Of a stretch of DNA of 64,000 nt, positions 54,463-64,000 are shown piece after piece. This stretch comes from Heracleum sosnowskyi (Eukaryota; Streptophyta; Magnoliopsida; Apiales; Apiaceae): positions 115,654,674 to 115,718,673 of the forward strand of contig CM061243.1 in assembly GCA_030848705.1 (NCBI GenBank). The letters are read 5' to 3'. Under the pieces are notes generated by a model, which was not told where the DNA came from, searched no databases, and saw only the letters and a list, made by a program, of their open reading frames with translations. The position numbers and the translations under genes are program-made. The first letter of the stretch is position 1; the number at the start of each line of letters is the position of its first letter.

Positions 54463-57400
54463 ATGCAGGGTAAAAGGAAAAATGTGTTAGTCATGGATAG
54501 TGGATGTTCTGTGCACATGACTGGAAATAAAGCCTTGTTATCAGAATATGAGGAAAAAGCTGGCCCAACTGTGTCTTATGGAGATGGCAACATTGGACAA
54601 ACCTTGGGATATGGCAATATAATCATTGGAAATGTCATCATTGAAAAAGTAGCTCTAGTGAAGGGACTAAAACACAACTTGTTGAGTATTAGTCAAATCA
54701 CTGACAGAGGTTATCATGTTAATTTCTATTCCACACATTGTGAAGTAGTCAGTAAAGCAACAGGGAAGATAGCACTAACTGGCTACAGGCATGGTAACAT
54801 ATATGAAGCCAACATTCTCTCAGATACTGATGGCTCCCCTACATGTTTCATCAGTAAAGCTTCAGTAGATGAAAGTTGGAATTGGCACAAGAAGCTTTCT
54901 CATCTCAACTTCAGCAACATCAATGAGTTGGTTAAGAAAGAGTTAGTAAGAGGATTACCTAATGTCTTATATACACCTGATGGACTCTGTGATGCATGCC
55001 AAAAAGCAAAACAAAGAAGGACATCATTCCAGAGTAAATCAGAATCCTCTATTGAAGAACCATATCACATGCTACATCTTGATCTGTTTGGTCCAGTCAA
55101 CATCATGTCCATCAGTAAGAAAAGGTACACTCTTGTAATTGTTGATGAATATTCTAGATTCACCTGGGTGTATTTTCTGCATATAAAAGATGAAACTCCT
55201 GAAGTTCTGTTGGATCATGTGAGGATGATTGAGACAACCACAAAGCACAAAGTCAAGATTCTGAGAAGTGATAATGGTACTGAATTTAAGAATTCAAAGA
55301 TGGAAGAGTTCTGCAAATACAAAGGAATCATTCATCAATTCTCTGCTCCTGGCACACCTCAGCAAAATGGAGTAGTAGAAAGGAAGAATAGAACTCTTAT
55401 TGAAGCTGGCAGAACTATGTTGGAAGAAGCTAAATTACCTACATATTTCTGGGCAGAAGCAGTCAACACAGCATGCTATACACAAAATCTCACATTGATA
55501 AACAGGCATGGTGTCACTCCTTATCAGTCACTCAAGGAGAAGAAACCAAGTCTGAAGCATTTGCATGTGTTTGGCTGTAAATGTTTTGTTCTCAGAACTC
55601 ATCCTGAACAGCTAGGGAAATTTGAAACAAAGGCTGATGAAGGAATATTCATAGGTTATCCTACATCAAGAGCCTTCAGAGTTTTTAATTTGAGAACAAG
55701 AACTGTCATGGAGTCAATTCATGTATCTTTTGATGATAAGAAGATAACTGGAATCATTGAAGACTCGCATGATAGATTGTTATTTGAAAATGAAGCTTCC
55801 AAAGAACCTAAAGAAATTGAATCAGATCCTGTCAATTCATCAGATACTGATGGGTCACCAAATCCTGATGACTCACCAGGTACTGATGGTGCTAATACTG
55901 ATGATGCAAACAACAGTGATACAACTAGTAGTGCTAATGTTGAGGGGGAGCAACGACATTCAACTACAAGTTCAGAGTCAACTCAATCATCAGGACAGAA
56001 TTCTTCAGATACTGATTCAAGTGAAGATCCTGATAACACATCAGGAGGGCATAGCAATAATTCAGGGAGAGCTTCAAATCAATCAAATTCTTTCAATCAA
56101 GATAACACCAATCCAGGGGGAGCATCTACTTCAAGAAACAATTTGACACCAGCAAGGAAATGGACAAAAGATCATACTCCTGATTTGATAATTGGAGATC
56201 CTGATGCAGGTGTTCAAACAAGAAGTGCAACTCAGAATGAATGTCTATACAATAACTTTCTGTCCAAGGAGGAGCCTAAGAAAGTTGAAGATGCACTTAA
56301 AGATGCTGATTGGGTTACTGCAATGCAAGAAGAACTGAATGAATTTGAAAGGAATGAAGTCTGGAAACTGGTACCAAGACCAAAGAATAGATCAATTGTT
56401 GGTACAAAGTTGATTTTCAAGAACAAGACTGATTCTGATGGAGTCATTATCAGAAATAAAGCTAGACTAGTTGCAAAGGGGTATTCCCAACAAGAGGGAA
56501 TTGACTATGATGAAACTTTTGCTCCTGTTGCAAGACTAGAAGCCATCAGGATATTTCTTGCTTATGCAGCACATAAGAAATTCAAGGTTTTCCAGATGGA
56601 TGTTAAAAGTGCTTTCTTAAATGGTGAACTGGAGGAAGAAGTTTATGTTGAACAACCTCCTGGTTTCATTGATCCTACATATCCAGATCATGTCTACAGA
56701 CTGGATAAGGCACTTTATGGACTAAAGCAAGCTCCAAGAGCATGGTATGAAACCTTAGCTCAATTCTTACTGGAAAGTGGATTCAAAAGAGGTGCAATTG
56801 ATAAAACTCTATTTTATTTGAATCATGGTAAGGAGTTGCTGTTAGTTCAGATTTATGTTGATGATATCATTTTTGGGTCAACAAACAATAAGTTGTGTGA
56901 AAAGTTTTCCAAGCTTATGCAGTCAAGATATCAAATGAGCATGATGGGAGAAATGAGTTACTTTCTGGGTCTTCAAGTTAAACAGACTGATGAAGGGATT
57001 TTTATTAATCAGTCTAAATACACAAGGAATTTACTGACAAGGTTTAACATGCAAGACAGTACTCCTGTTTCAACTCCCATAGCTACAGCTACCAAACTTG
57101 ATCCTGATCAAGGTGAAGAGGTAGATGTAACTCACTACAGAGGAATGATTGGCTCTTTATTGTATCTCACTGCCAGTAGACCAGATATCATGTTTGCAAC
57201 CTGTCTATGTGCAAGATTTCAAGCAAAACCTAGAGAACCACATCTGATTGCAGTCAAAAGAATTTTCAGATATCTCAAAGGCACTCCTTCACTTGGCCTT
57301 TGGTATGCAAGGGAATCAGATTTTGGGTTGTGTGGTTATTCAGATGCTGATTTTGCAGGATGCAAAATAGACAGGAAAAGTACTTCAGGAAGTTGTCAGT

Positions 57401-57801
57401 TTTTGGGTGGAAGACTAGTTTCATGGTTCAGTAAAAAGCAGAAATCTATTTCCACTTCAACTGCAGAAGCTGAGTACATTGCTGCAGGAAGTTGTTGTGC
57501 TCAGATAATGTGGATGAGAAATCAGTTGTTAGATTATGGCCTGTCATACTCAAAAATCCCTATTTATTGTGATAACCAGAGTGCTATTGCAATGACAGGA
57601 AATCCAGTTCAGCATTCTCTTACTAAACACATAAGTATCAGATATCACTTTATAAGAGAACAGGTTCTGGAAGGAACAATTGAACTTCACTTTGTTCCTA
57701 CTGATCAACAACTAGCTGATATATTCACCAAGCCACTACCTGAAGCTATTTTCAATAAATTGGTGAATGAACTTGGAATGATGAATTTTGAGAATTTCTG
57801 A
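54463..57801 (+). CDS. Copia C Pol polyprotein, uninterrupted
   Basis: Open for 1112 codons. Protease motif LVMDSGCSVHMTG (residues ~10-21); gag-pre-integrase WNWHKKLSHLN (~137); integrase with catalytic residues in HLDLFGP (~205), RSDNGTEF (~268) and VVERKNR (~305); a low-complexity NPD/TDG-rich linker (~450-580); RT with FQMDVKSAFLNGELEEEVYV and active site IYVDDIIFGS (~796); RNase H with STAEAEYIAAG (~1000) and KHISIRYHFIREQ. All catalytic motifs are present. It lies in the gag frame after a single TAG, with no other gap; the first in-frame Met is at 54463. Expression by readthrough, or a recent gag stop mutation, are the alternatives. Confidence 0.93.
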   Translation: MQGKRKNVLVMDSGCSVHMTGNKALLSEYEEKAGPTVSYGDGNIGQTLGYGNIIIGNVIIEKVALVKGLKHNLLSISQITDRGYHVNFYSTHCEVVSKATGKIALTGYRHGNIYEANILSDTDGSPTCFISKASVDESWNWHKKLSHLNFSNINELVKKELVRGLPNVLYTPDGLCDACQKAKQRRTSFQSKSESSIEEPYHMLHLDLFGPVNIMSISKKRYTLVIVDEYSRFTWVYFLHIKDETPEVLLDHVRMIETTTKHKVKILRSDNGTEFKNSKMEEFCKYKGIIHQFSAPGTPQQNGVVERKNRTLIEAGRTMLEEAKLPTYFWAEAVNTACYTQNLTLINRHGVTPYQSLKEKKPSLKHLHVFGCKCFVLRTHPEQLGKFETKADEGIFIGYPTSRAFRVFNLRTRTVMESIHVSFDDKKITGIIEDSHDRLLFENEASKEPKEIESDPVNSSDTDGSPNPDDSPGTDGANTDDANNSDTTSSANVEGEQRHSTTSSESTQSSGQNSSDTDSSEDPDNTSGGHSNNSGRASNQSNSFNQDNTNPGGASTSRNNLTPARKWTKDHTPDLIIGDPDAGVQTRSATQNECLYNNFLSKEEPKKVEDALKDADWVTAMQEELNEFERNEVWKLVPRPKNRSIVGTKLIFKNKTDSDGVIIRNKARLVAKGYSQQEGIDYDETFAPVARLEAIRIFLAYAAHKKFKVFQMDVKSAFLNGELEEEVYVEQPPGFIDPTYPDHVYRLDKALYGLKQAPRAWYETLAQFLLESGFKRGAIDKTLFYLNHGKELLLVQIYVDDIIFGSTNNKLCEKFSKLMQSRYQMSMMGEMSYFLGLQVKQTDEGIFINQSKYTRNLLTRFNMQDSTPVSTPIATATKLDPDQGEEVDVTHYRGMIGSLLYLTASRPDIMFATCLCARFQAKPREPHLIAVKRIFRYLKGTPSLGLWYARESDFGLCGYSDADFAGCKIDRKSTSGSCQFLGGRLVSWFSKKQKSISTSTAEAEYIAAGSCCAQIMWMRNQLLDYGLSYSKIPIYCDNQSAIAMTGNPVQHSLTKHISIRYHFIREQVLEGTIELHFVPTDQQLADIFTKPLPEAIFNKLVNELGMMNFENF

Positions 57802-58435
57802 GGAAAAGCTACAGAGAGGAAATCCTGATAACTGTCAAATTCTGATGGTTATTCAGAAAGGTATGTATCTTTGATCAAATCCTGATAGGACTCAATCCTG
57901 ACAGGAAGTCAACTGGTCAAATCCTGATGCTCAGATATTGAAGCTGGTATGAAAACCAGAGGTTCTATGCTAATTTGTCATCAACACTCCTGGTAAACTC
58001 TGGACAATTAGATTATTACTTAGTCTTTGATTAAGTTTTCAGTCTTAATTATCAATTTCAATTTCATTATTATCAGAGTTTATTATTTATCATTTCTCTA
58101 TCAATATGAGTGTTACTAACAAATTTTGCAGGCATACACAGGAAGAAAACAGTTGAGAGAATAGATAATTTTCATTAATTCTTGAATATCAATTACAAAT
58201 GAAAATTGGAAATTACATATTTGTTTTCCTAGTCTATGTGTTTTAATTCTATGATCATTAATTTGGTTATTTTTCTTAAACCAAAACGCTATTCAGGATT
58301 GTTAAAATAAATTTTGTTTTCTTAAATAAAATTTTATTTTAATCTTATTGAATATTTTTTCAATCCTGATATGGCAAAATATTTTGCGGAAATGCTTTTA
58401 TTCCTGATGAGGTTAGGTTTTTCTTACATCAGAAA
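57802..58435 (+). other. Spacer between pol and ORF3, with acceptor-like site
   Basis: The spacer is 634 bp. The first 130 bp carry five AATCCTGA(T/C) words. A pyrimidine-rich stretch ends in TTTTGCAG at about 58124-58131, a plausible splice acceptor for a subgenomic ORF3 mRNA. No ORF. Confidence 0.45.
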
Positions 58436-61400
58436 ATGCCTACTCGTTATGGACTACTTTCTAATGCTATGGGGCAAGGTCCAACCCACCTTGTTCCTGA
58501 CACAAGCATGCAACCTAAACAGTCTAAACAGTTAACAACCACCTCTACTGTCTCTCAAAAGACTTTAGTTGTAAAATCAAAGAAATCAGCTAGAACTGAT
58601 GTGTCTGGAAGGCAATCAGGTTCAAAGGATTTTTCCTCTACACCACTCACTAAAAAGAAGATACAAGGGGGTGTACAAGGGGTCCTGGTGAAGAAAGCTG
58701 ATAAGGTTGTTAAGAATGTTCCTGTGAAAAGGAAGTTAAGGTTGATTGATGAAAGTGATTCAGAGGATGACTTACCTATATCCTCTGTGATGAATGTGAA
58801 CAAGGAAGTTGCTGATACTGCTACTAAAGTTGTGGTACCTTCGTCAAAACCACAAACGAAAAGGAAATTATCAAAGAGCAGGTATCATATTCCTTTGACA
58901 GTGCAAATGAAGGATACTGATATTCAGACATCAAATCCTGATGAGTCATCTACTCCTGATGCTCTAGCAAATCCTGATATTAGTATTCCTGATGCAACAA
59001 CAAAAGTTGTCTCTCTATCAGACTCTCCAGCCTCTCCATCTCAGATTAGAGAAATTTCTTGGGAGAAGGTTTCTACAACTGCTTCCTTGGTTGGTCTTAC
59101 ACCTACATCAAAGAAAAAGAGGAATGCAGAAGAGTTAGTCTATCAGAGACAGAAGAAGTTGAAAGGATCAAGCCCACAAGAACCTGAATTTCAGAGTAAT
59201 TCAGCAGCTACTGTTGATCCTGCCACACAAGAACCACTCAATCAAAGTTTGGGTGAAGGCTTAGCTAGTGGAATGGTCACACAAGAACCATTTTCTCAAA
59301 GGGAGAATGAAGACATCAACATTCCAGCTACACAAGAACCATCTTCTCAAAGTGAAGATGCAGGCAAAGCTACAACTTCTGTTGAAAGATTGGTCGAGAA
59401 CATTGTCAATGAGGGAAGCACACAAGAACCTTTAACTCAAAGTGTTGAAGAAGCTTCTGAACCTCAAGCTCCACAAGAACCATTGGTAGCAAATACTGAT
59501 GCACGCATATCAAATCCTGACGATGTTCATCCTGACGCTAGTGGTGCTCCTGATAATGAACTTATTTTGATACAGCCACTTCATTCAAGACCGATGGATC
59601 ATCCTATCTCAGAACCACAGGATAAACTGAAAGGTATTGCTATTCCTGATCCTGATATTACTCATGATACTGATGATGATAATTCTGATGATGATAGTGA
59701 TGATGATAATGAGAATCGAAAAGAGAAGGACCAGATTGCTACAACACTCAAGATTAGTCTTGGAACTAATTTTGGTTCATCAAGTACATATATGGCTAGC
59801 AATGCTTCCACTGGGAAAGATCAGAGACAAGATTTTTCTATTCCTTCCTTTGATCCTGCAGAGGCATTTAGACAGAATGAATGGAACAATTCATGGCATC
59901 AATCTGATGAATTTATCAGTTTTTCTTCTGCTATTGAACATGCCTATAATGCAGTGAAATCTATAGAGAATCAAGACTTGAAGAATCATCTGAAGGCTAC
60001 TACTCTGTTATCCAAAAGCCTGAAAAGTGAGATTGATTCTATCAAGGGCTCAACTGAAAAAGTGAGGACTGATATCTTTAATAATTTTACAAAGGTGCCT
60101 ACTACTTTACAACTAAGGGTAGTGGAATCCCAAGTGAAATCTGTTGTTTCAGAACAAACCTCAATCAATCAAAGAATTGATTCTCTGGATACTAAGGTAA
60201 CTGAAATTCAAGCCTCTCTTTCCTTAATTTTGCAATTATTGTCAAATCCTGATGTCAAAAAGGGGGAGAAGGTTATTCAGACAAAATGTACACCTGATCT
60301 AGTATTAAGAAATAATGATGATGATACTGGAGATGATGGTGGTGACAAAGTGATACAAGGAGAAACCTCTGATGCTGTTGTTATGAAGACAATCCAAACT
60401 TCTCAAAGTCAAACAACGCAGTCAACTCATGTTTCTGATTCTGGAGTTAAGACAGTAAGAACATTGGTGCAATCTCAGATCCTGACGGAAGATCAAATCC
60501 TGACACCTGGTCATGGACACATTCTTGCTACAATTCCTGAAGGTGATGAAGATGTAATTATTGATAATCCTGAAGATGCATCAAATTTATTCCAGAAGTT
60601 TTCTACAAAAGACGGCAGAATTGTTACTCTATATCACACTGATAAAAGAGTTCAACAATTATATGCAAGAAAAGCACTCTCTACAGCAAGTGAAGAATAT
60701 CCAGATCTCTCACATGAAGAATTCTTGAGACTACAAAGAGAGACAATGGAAAGCTATACTGCTCCTGCTAGAGGTAGAGGAAGCAGAGGTAGGAGAGGTG
60801 CTAGAAGAAGTAAAAGAGGTTCTTCAACTCAAACAGTACCTAGACAGACAAGGTCTAGAGGGTTAAGAATTGAAGAAATTCCTGAACCTATTCAAACTCT
60901 AGTAGTTCCTGACAGATCTACTTTTGGTGATGATGGAATTGTTGAAGAAGAACCTGAATTGAGAAGAAAATCAAGTAAATCAACTCTCAGCAATACAAAT
61001 CAAATTGAAGATTCTAATCCTGACATCATTCAAGATCCTGATGAATCTGAAATTCTGCAAGAGGTTGATTTGATAATCTTATCTACTGTTGTTGATTGTC
61101 ACAACAAAGAAGTAGATGAAGAAGAAGAAGCCAGAAGAAGAGATATTTCAAAGAGAACAAATGAAGATTTCAATCTCTATCTACAAAGGCTTAAAGTTTC
61201 AAATGAAAGACAATGGAGAAATACAAGCAGGCAAGAATCTTTACTTGAAAGAAGCTACACTCATGAAAAGGAGAAAGACAAGAAGTGGGAACACATAAGT
61301 ACACTGAAGTGTGATACACCTATCAATTTTCAGACTGGTGGAATTATAACAAGTGCTTCAAGTGTTGTTGATTTGTCTGATATGGCTAGATCAAAAACAC

Positions 61401-62119
61401 TCTGGTTAAAGATGTTTTCGAATCTGAAGCAAATGTCAAGTTACACAAGAGGAGGTATTGGACACAGGGATGCTGAATTTCTAAACATGACTTATGTTGA
61501 TCCTTACTCCTTAACTGAAATTGGAGGTACTTTAACTTCTGAAAACCTGAACAATTTATTAGCTGTTGATATAGTTATAGATTGTCATGATGGTTTTGAA
61601 AAGAAAGAAAAGCTTCTGTACTTCAGGAAAGATGGTAGTGTGAAGATTCTATCTATTCAAGATCTGCTGATGAAAACTACACAGGAACTGGAATATGTTC
61701 ACTATCTGTTAAGATGGAAGAACCAAGTGTACAAAGTATGGGCTGACATGATTTTGTCAACTATAAGAAGAAGACTGGATGGAAACAGTAATTTCAATGG
61801 TAATTATATTCCCATGTACTTAAATCAAAGAGGTCAGGATGTGGAAATGCAAAGAGGTACTGCTGTTAAAGAAGTAACTTTTGGTATGACCCAACTTACT
61901 CTCAATCCTGATGGGAAGGAAATTGCTTATCTTTTGCTTGAAGAGCACAGTCTACAGAAAAGCTCCATACAGAATCTCAGAGCAGCTATCTACCAGATTA
62001 ATGAGGAAGATGAAGAACTCAGAAATCTTAAGGAAAGACTGATTCAAATTCTTGAAGAAAAAGAAGAAAGTTTATTATCCAACTTCTTGAAGATGAATCT
62101 GTTCTATCAAAAAGCTTAA
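58436..62119 (+). CDS. Copia C ORF3: 1227-codon protein of unknown function
   Basis: A single uninterrupted frame starting MPTRYGLLSNAMG, in another frame from pol. No catalytic domain recognised, no signal peptide, no obvious membrane segment. Regions: Lys/Ser-rich N-terminus (~1-160); five (T/P)QEP repeats (~262-350: TQEPLNQS, TQEPFSQR, TQEPSSQS, TQEPLTQS, PQEPLV); an acidic run DTDDDNSDDDSDDDNENR (~410-430); a coiled coil (~515-600); an Arg/Gly basic tract RGRGSRGRRGARRSKRG (~777); and a less repetitive C-terminal domain (~975-1227) with KTLWLKMFSNLKQMSSY, LLYFRKDGSVKILSIQDL and a terminal coiled coil. Some Sireviruses carry an envelope-like ORF in this position; the lack of a membrane segment argues for a nucleic-acid-binding or structural role instead. 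Function is unknown. Confidence 0.75.
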   Translation: MPTRYGLLSNAMGQGPTHLVPDTSMQPKQSKQLTTTSTVSQKTLVVKSKKSARTDVSGRQSGSKDFSSTPLTKKKIQGGVQGVLVKKADKVVKNVPVKRKLRLIDESDSEDDLPISSVMNVNKEVADTATKVVVPSSKPQTKRKLSKSRYHIPLTVQMKDTDIQTSNPDESSTPDALANPDISIPDATTKVVSLSDSPASPSQIREISWEKVSTTASLVGLTPTSKKKRNAEELVYQRQKKLKGSSPQEPEFQSNSAATVDPATQEPLNQSLGEGLASGMVTQEPFSQRENEDINIPATQEPSSQSEDAGKATTSVERLVENIVNEGSTQEPLTQSVEEASEPQAPQEPLVANTDARISNPDDVHPDASGAPDNELILIQPLHSRPMDHPISEPQDKLKGIAIPDPDITHDTDDDNSDDDSDDDNENRKEKDQIATTLKISLGTNFGSSSTYMASNASTGKDQRQDFSIPSFDPAEAFRQNEWNNSWHQSDEFISFSSAIEHAYNAVKSIENQDLKNHLKATTLLSKSLKSEIDSIKGSTEKVRTDIFNNFTKVPTTLQLRVVESQVKSVVSEQTSINQRIDSLDTKVTEIQASLSLILQLLSNPDVKKGEKVIQTKCTPDLVLRNNDDDTGDDGGDKVIQGETSDAVVMKTIQTSQSQTTQSTHVSDSGVKTVRTLVQSQILTEDQILTPGHGHILATIPEGDEDVIIDNPEDASNLFQKFSTKDGRIVTLYHTDKRVQQLYARKALSTASEEYPDLSHEEFLRLQRETMESYTAPARGRGSRGRRGARRSKRGSSTQTVPRQTRSRGLRIEEIPEPIQTLVVPDRSTFGDDGIVEEEPELRRKSSKSTLSNTNQIEDSNPDIIQDPDESEILQEVDLIILSTVVDCHNKEVDEEEEARRRDISKRTNEDFNLYLQRLKVSNERQWRNTSRQESLLERSYTHEKEKDKKWEHISTLKCDTPINFQTGGIITSASSVVDLSDMARSKTLWLKMFSNLKQMSSYTRGGIGHRDAEFLNMTYVDPYSLTEIGGTLTSENLNNLLAVDIVIDCHDGFEKKEKLLYFRKDGSVKILSIQDLLMKTTQELEYVHYLLRWKNQVYKVWADMILSTIRRRLDGNSNFNGNYIPMYLNQRGQDVEMQRGTAVKEVTFGMTQLTLNPDGKEIAYLLLEEHSLQKSSIQNLRAAIYQINEEDEELRNLKERLIQILEEKEESLLSNFLKMNLFYQKA

Positions 62120-62228
62120 ACAGATAAGTTGTTTCTGAAGATACTCGTACATTTTGATACATGTTTTTGACATCATTGAATATTTGGAATCTATACTTTA
62201 TTTCACAAAGTATGAGATTGGGGGAGAT

Positions 62229-62837
62229 TGTTAGATCAGAATTCAATGATCGTCAGAAGCTAGACTCAACTGATCAGGATTGCTGACGTCATCAGTATTG
62301 CATGGTCATCAGTATTTGATCAAGCGTCAGTATCTTATTGATCATCAAGATTCCTACTCAGACTATGATCAGGATTGATCATCAGAACTTGAAGCTGATC
62401 AGGATTCTTACTTCGAGTTATATTTGGAGTCTAGATAAACATGGAAGTTTATTCTATTTGTTCCTGGTTTGTAGGATGCAGCTATCGATTAAAGATATGT
62501 TTCTATCTTTGTTATTGATTAGGACTTATCTTGTAATTGATAGAGAAGCTGTGTGCACTATATAAACACAGTCTTGGTTTCGATTTATGAATTCATTCGA
62601 GAGAAAACATAATCGAATAGAAGCTCTCGAGGACATAGAATTTCTTGAGAGAGTTTTTGTAAACTAGCAGCTCTCAAGAACATCAGAATTTCTTGAGAGA
62701 GTTTGTAACAGTTTTATATCAGATTTAATAAAGCTGTTATCTTTCTTTTTCATATTTGTGATATATACATTAAGAAGTCGATTATCTTACTCTATTGTAT
62801 TCAACCCCCTTCTACAATAGATTATTACTGGGCAACA
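62229..62837 (+). repeat. 3' LTR of copia C (609 bp)
   Basis: It begins TGTTAGATCAG and ends GGGCAACA. Homologous to 1359-1907 on the other strand. U3 has several GATCAGGATT words and TGACGTCA at 62284-62291; TATATAAA at 62559-62566. The R/U5 part contains repeated (G)AATTTCTTGAGAGAG words at 62638-62705. Confidence 0.9.
62284..62291. promoter_or_regulatory. Palindromic TGACGTCA site in copia C LTR
   Basis: Same site and flanks (GCTGACGTCATCAGTATT) as in the LTR at 1845-1852, about 270 bp upstream of the TATA box. Candidate bZIP binding site. Confidence 0.5.
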
Positions 62838-63443
62838 AATAAATACAGAGTTTAGATGAAATCAGAATATGTTTTACATATCAGAGTTTGGGCAACCAGT
62901 TTTTACTGATTTATTTTGTGGATTTTATGCACTTTGAGATGCTCTCAATATTTATATTCAGTAAACTCTGCTATTCACACACAACTATTCACAACTGTGC
63001 ATTTTGAGAAAAGAGATTATTAATGAAGGAGGAGAATTGATAAAAACTGATGAACTGTGTACTCTACGCCGAGGTAATTTATTTTTTAATCTCTGATGAT
63101 TAAAATAAATAAGGGTGTTTCAGACATTTCATAATTATTGAGGAACATTATTTTTGGAAAATAGAGAGTATGATTGATAACGGTTTGTTTGAGTTTTTGA
63201 AAATGAAGAAAGGTGTCTAGAAAATAGCAGTAATTAGTGCTTTTTACTGCGCATGCGTGTTGGAAACAACCACGATTTACTACTGTCAGTTAATACGTAT
63301 GTGCCAACTGTCCCACTCACACATTATTCGAGTAAGTCTGCTGTGTGTTTTAATGATTAAAACTCTTCAGTTTTAATTCATATTTAATCATTATACACAC
63401 AACGTTCAAATCTTTTACAGACTTACTCTATTCACAACACAGT
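62838..63443 (+). other. Sequence right of copia C, possibly another element's leader
   Basis: No long ORF. ATTCACACACAACTATTCAC- and TTCACTTACACATATTC-type words rich in CA suggest a 5' untranslated leader for the ORF that starts at 63534. There is no clear target duplication to check, because the left end of copia C is missing. Confidence 0.3.
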
Positions 63444-64000
63444 TTCACTTACACATATTCACAAACACTTTTCTGCATCACTCTTTCAAACACTTTCTCG
63501 AAGCATAAACTCTGATTTCTTTGAAATATTCTAATGGCAACAACCATGTTTCAGTCTTTTGGTCTCGATTTTGTTCCTAACAACTATGCAGCACCACTAT
63601 CTACTGAGAACGTCCCAGAGGCGTTTCACTTGTTTCAAAATTTCCTTGTTCAATCAGATATTGGGCAAGCTTTAGTGGAACCAACAAGGTTATCTGGTAC
63701 TCAAATCAAAGCCTTTTGGGAAACAGGCGTATATGATGATGGAGGTGAATCAGGCACTCCTTCACTTACACATATTCACAAACACTTTTCTGCATCACTC
63801 TTTCAAACACTTTCTCGAAGCATAAACTCTGATTTCTTTGAAATATTCTAATGGCAACAACCATGTTTCAGTCTTTTGGTCTCGATTTTGTTCCTAACAA
63901 CTATGCAGCACCACTATCTACTGAGAACGTCCCAGAGGCGTTTCACTTGTTTCAAAATTTCCTTGTTCAATCAGATATTGGGCAAGCTTTAGTGGAACCA
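63444..64000 (+). repeat. 317-bp tandem duplication running off the window
   Basis: TTCACTTACACATATTC starts at 63444 and again at 63761; the sequence from there to 64000 repeats 63444-63683 without a difference that I can see. The second copy is cut by the window edge, so total copy number is unknown. Confidence 0.95.
63534..63851 (+). pseudogene. N-terminal part of a retrotransposon-associated ORF, disrupted
   Basis: The frame MATTMFQSFGLDFVPNNYAA continues through PEAFHLFQNFLVQSDIGQAL, VEPTRLSGTQIKAFWETGVY and DDGGESGTPS. The protein resembles, as far as I recall, N-termini of extra ORFs in asterid copia elements; this is a weak memory-based link. The codons after GTPS (LTHIHKHFS...) come from the leader of the second tandem copy, so the duplication breaks the gene. 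A second start of the same ORF is at 63851. Confidence 0.45.

Larger units (their letters stand above)
52198..62837 (+). mobile_element. Sirevirus-like copia element (copia C), 5'-truncated
   Basis: The element contains gag, pol and a third large ORF, then a purine tract (ATTGGGGGAGA, 62217-62227) and a 3' LTR (62229-62837). The 5' LTR, primer site and first approximately 25 gag codons are missing; the homologous copy at 573-1907 shows what lies upstream in the family. Extended gag with three zinc knuckles and an extra ORF after pol is the Sirevirus architecture. Together with the lost 5' end this copy cannot transpose by itself. Confidence 0.9.

Noticed and set aside
55757..56146. 129-codon ORF within copia C pol in another frame
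   Set aside because: Shadow of the low-complexity pol linker; Leu/Gln/Ile-rich translation of the repeated CCTGAT word.

Overview
This window is nuclear DNA from a flowering plant, probably a eudicot. It consists almost entirely of transposable elements inserted into one another. The evidence for a plant is Ty1/copia and Ty3/gypsy retroelements primed by tRNA-iMet or the plant gypsy primer, En/Spm (CACTA) transposons with tnp2 and Ptta/En/Spm genes, GT-AG introns, and plant-like fragments of ORP1 and branched-chain aminotransferase. I found no clearly intact host gene, no rRNA or tRNA gene and no CRISPR. The species cannot be named from sequence alone.

Left part (1-15.2 kb): a CACTA end (1-572) sits in the gag of a minus-strand copia element with a 5' LTR at 1359-1907. 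AT-rich Helitron-like repeats follow (1908-3618). A 3'-end LINE remnant (3621-10378) is split by a minus-strand copia element (4112-8887) whose 284-bp LTRs look identical but whose single long frame carries five stop codons. Next come a gag-only copia derivative (10502-12365), a possible small CACTA-like MITE, and a tandem TRIM with three LTRs and two interiors (14170-15201).

Centre (16.0-48.6 kb): a Tat-lineage gypsy element (TSD GATTC) whose 3' LTR was hit twice. One insertion (16237-19241) is a CACTA-derived segment carrying ORP1 exons. The other (19259-41029, TSD GAT) is a 21.8-kb composite CACTA. Inside it lies a second CACTA (20178-36134, TSD GCA) with transposase genes, and inside an intron of that element's second gene lies a third CACTA (26477-33888, TSD ATG) carrying aminotransferase exons and a 174-bp tandem array. 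Related 174/176-bp repeats occur in two of these CACTAs. The order of events can be read directly: gypsy first, then the two LTR insertions, then CACTA-3, then CACTA-4.

Right part (48.6-64 kb): AT-rich flank, a LINE reverse-transcriptase remnant, a near-empty LTR element (50678 to about 52197), and, fused to its second LTR, a 5'-truncated Sirevirus-like copia element (about 52198-62837). That element has gag with three zinc knuckles, pol, and a large third ORF of 1227 codons of unknown function. The window ends inside a 317-bp tandem duplication that includes the start of another ORF.

All boundaries and comparisons were read by eye, without alignment or database search.
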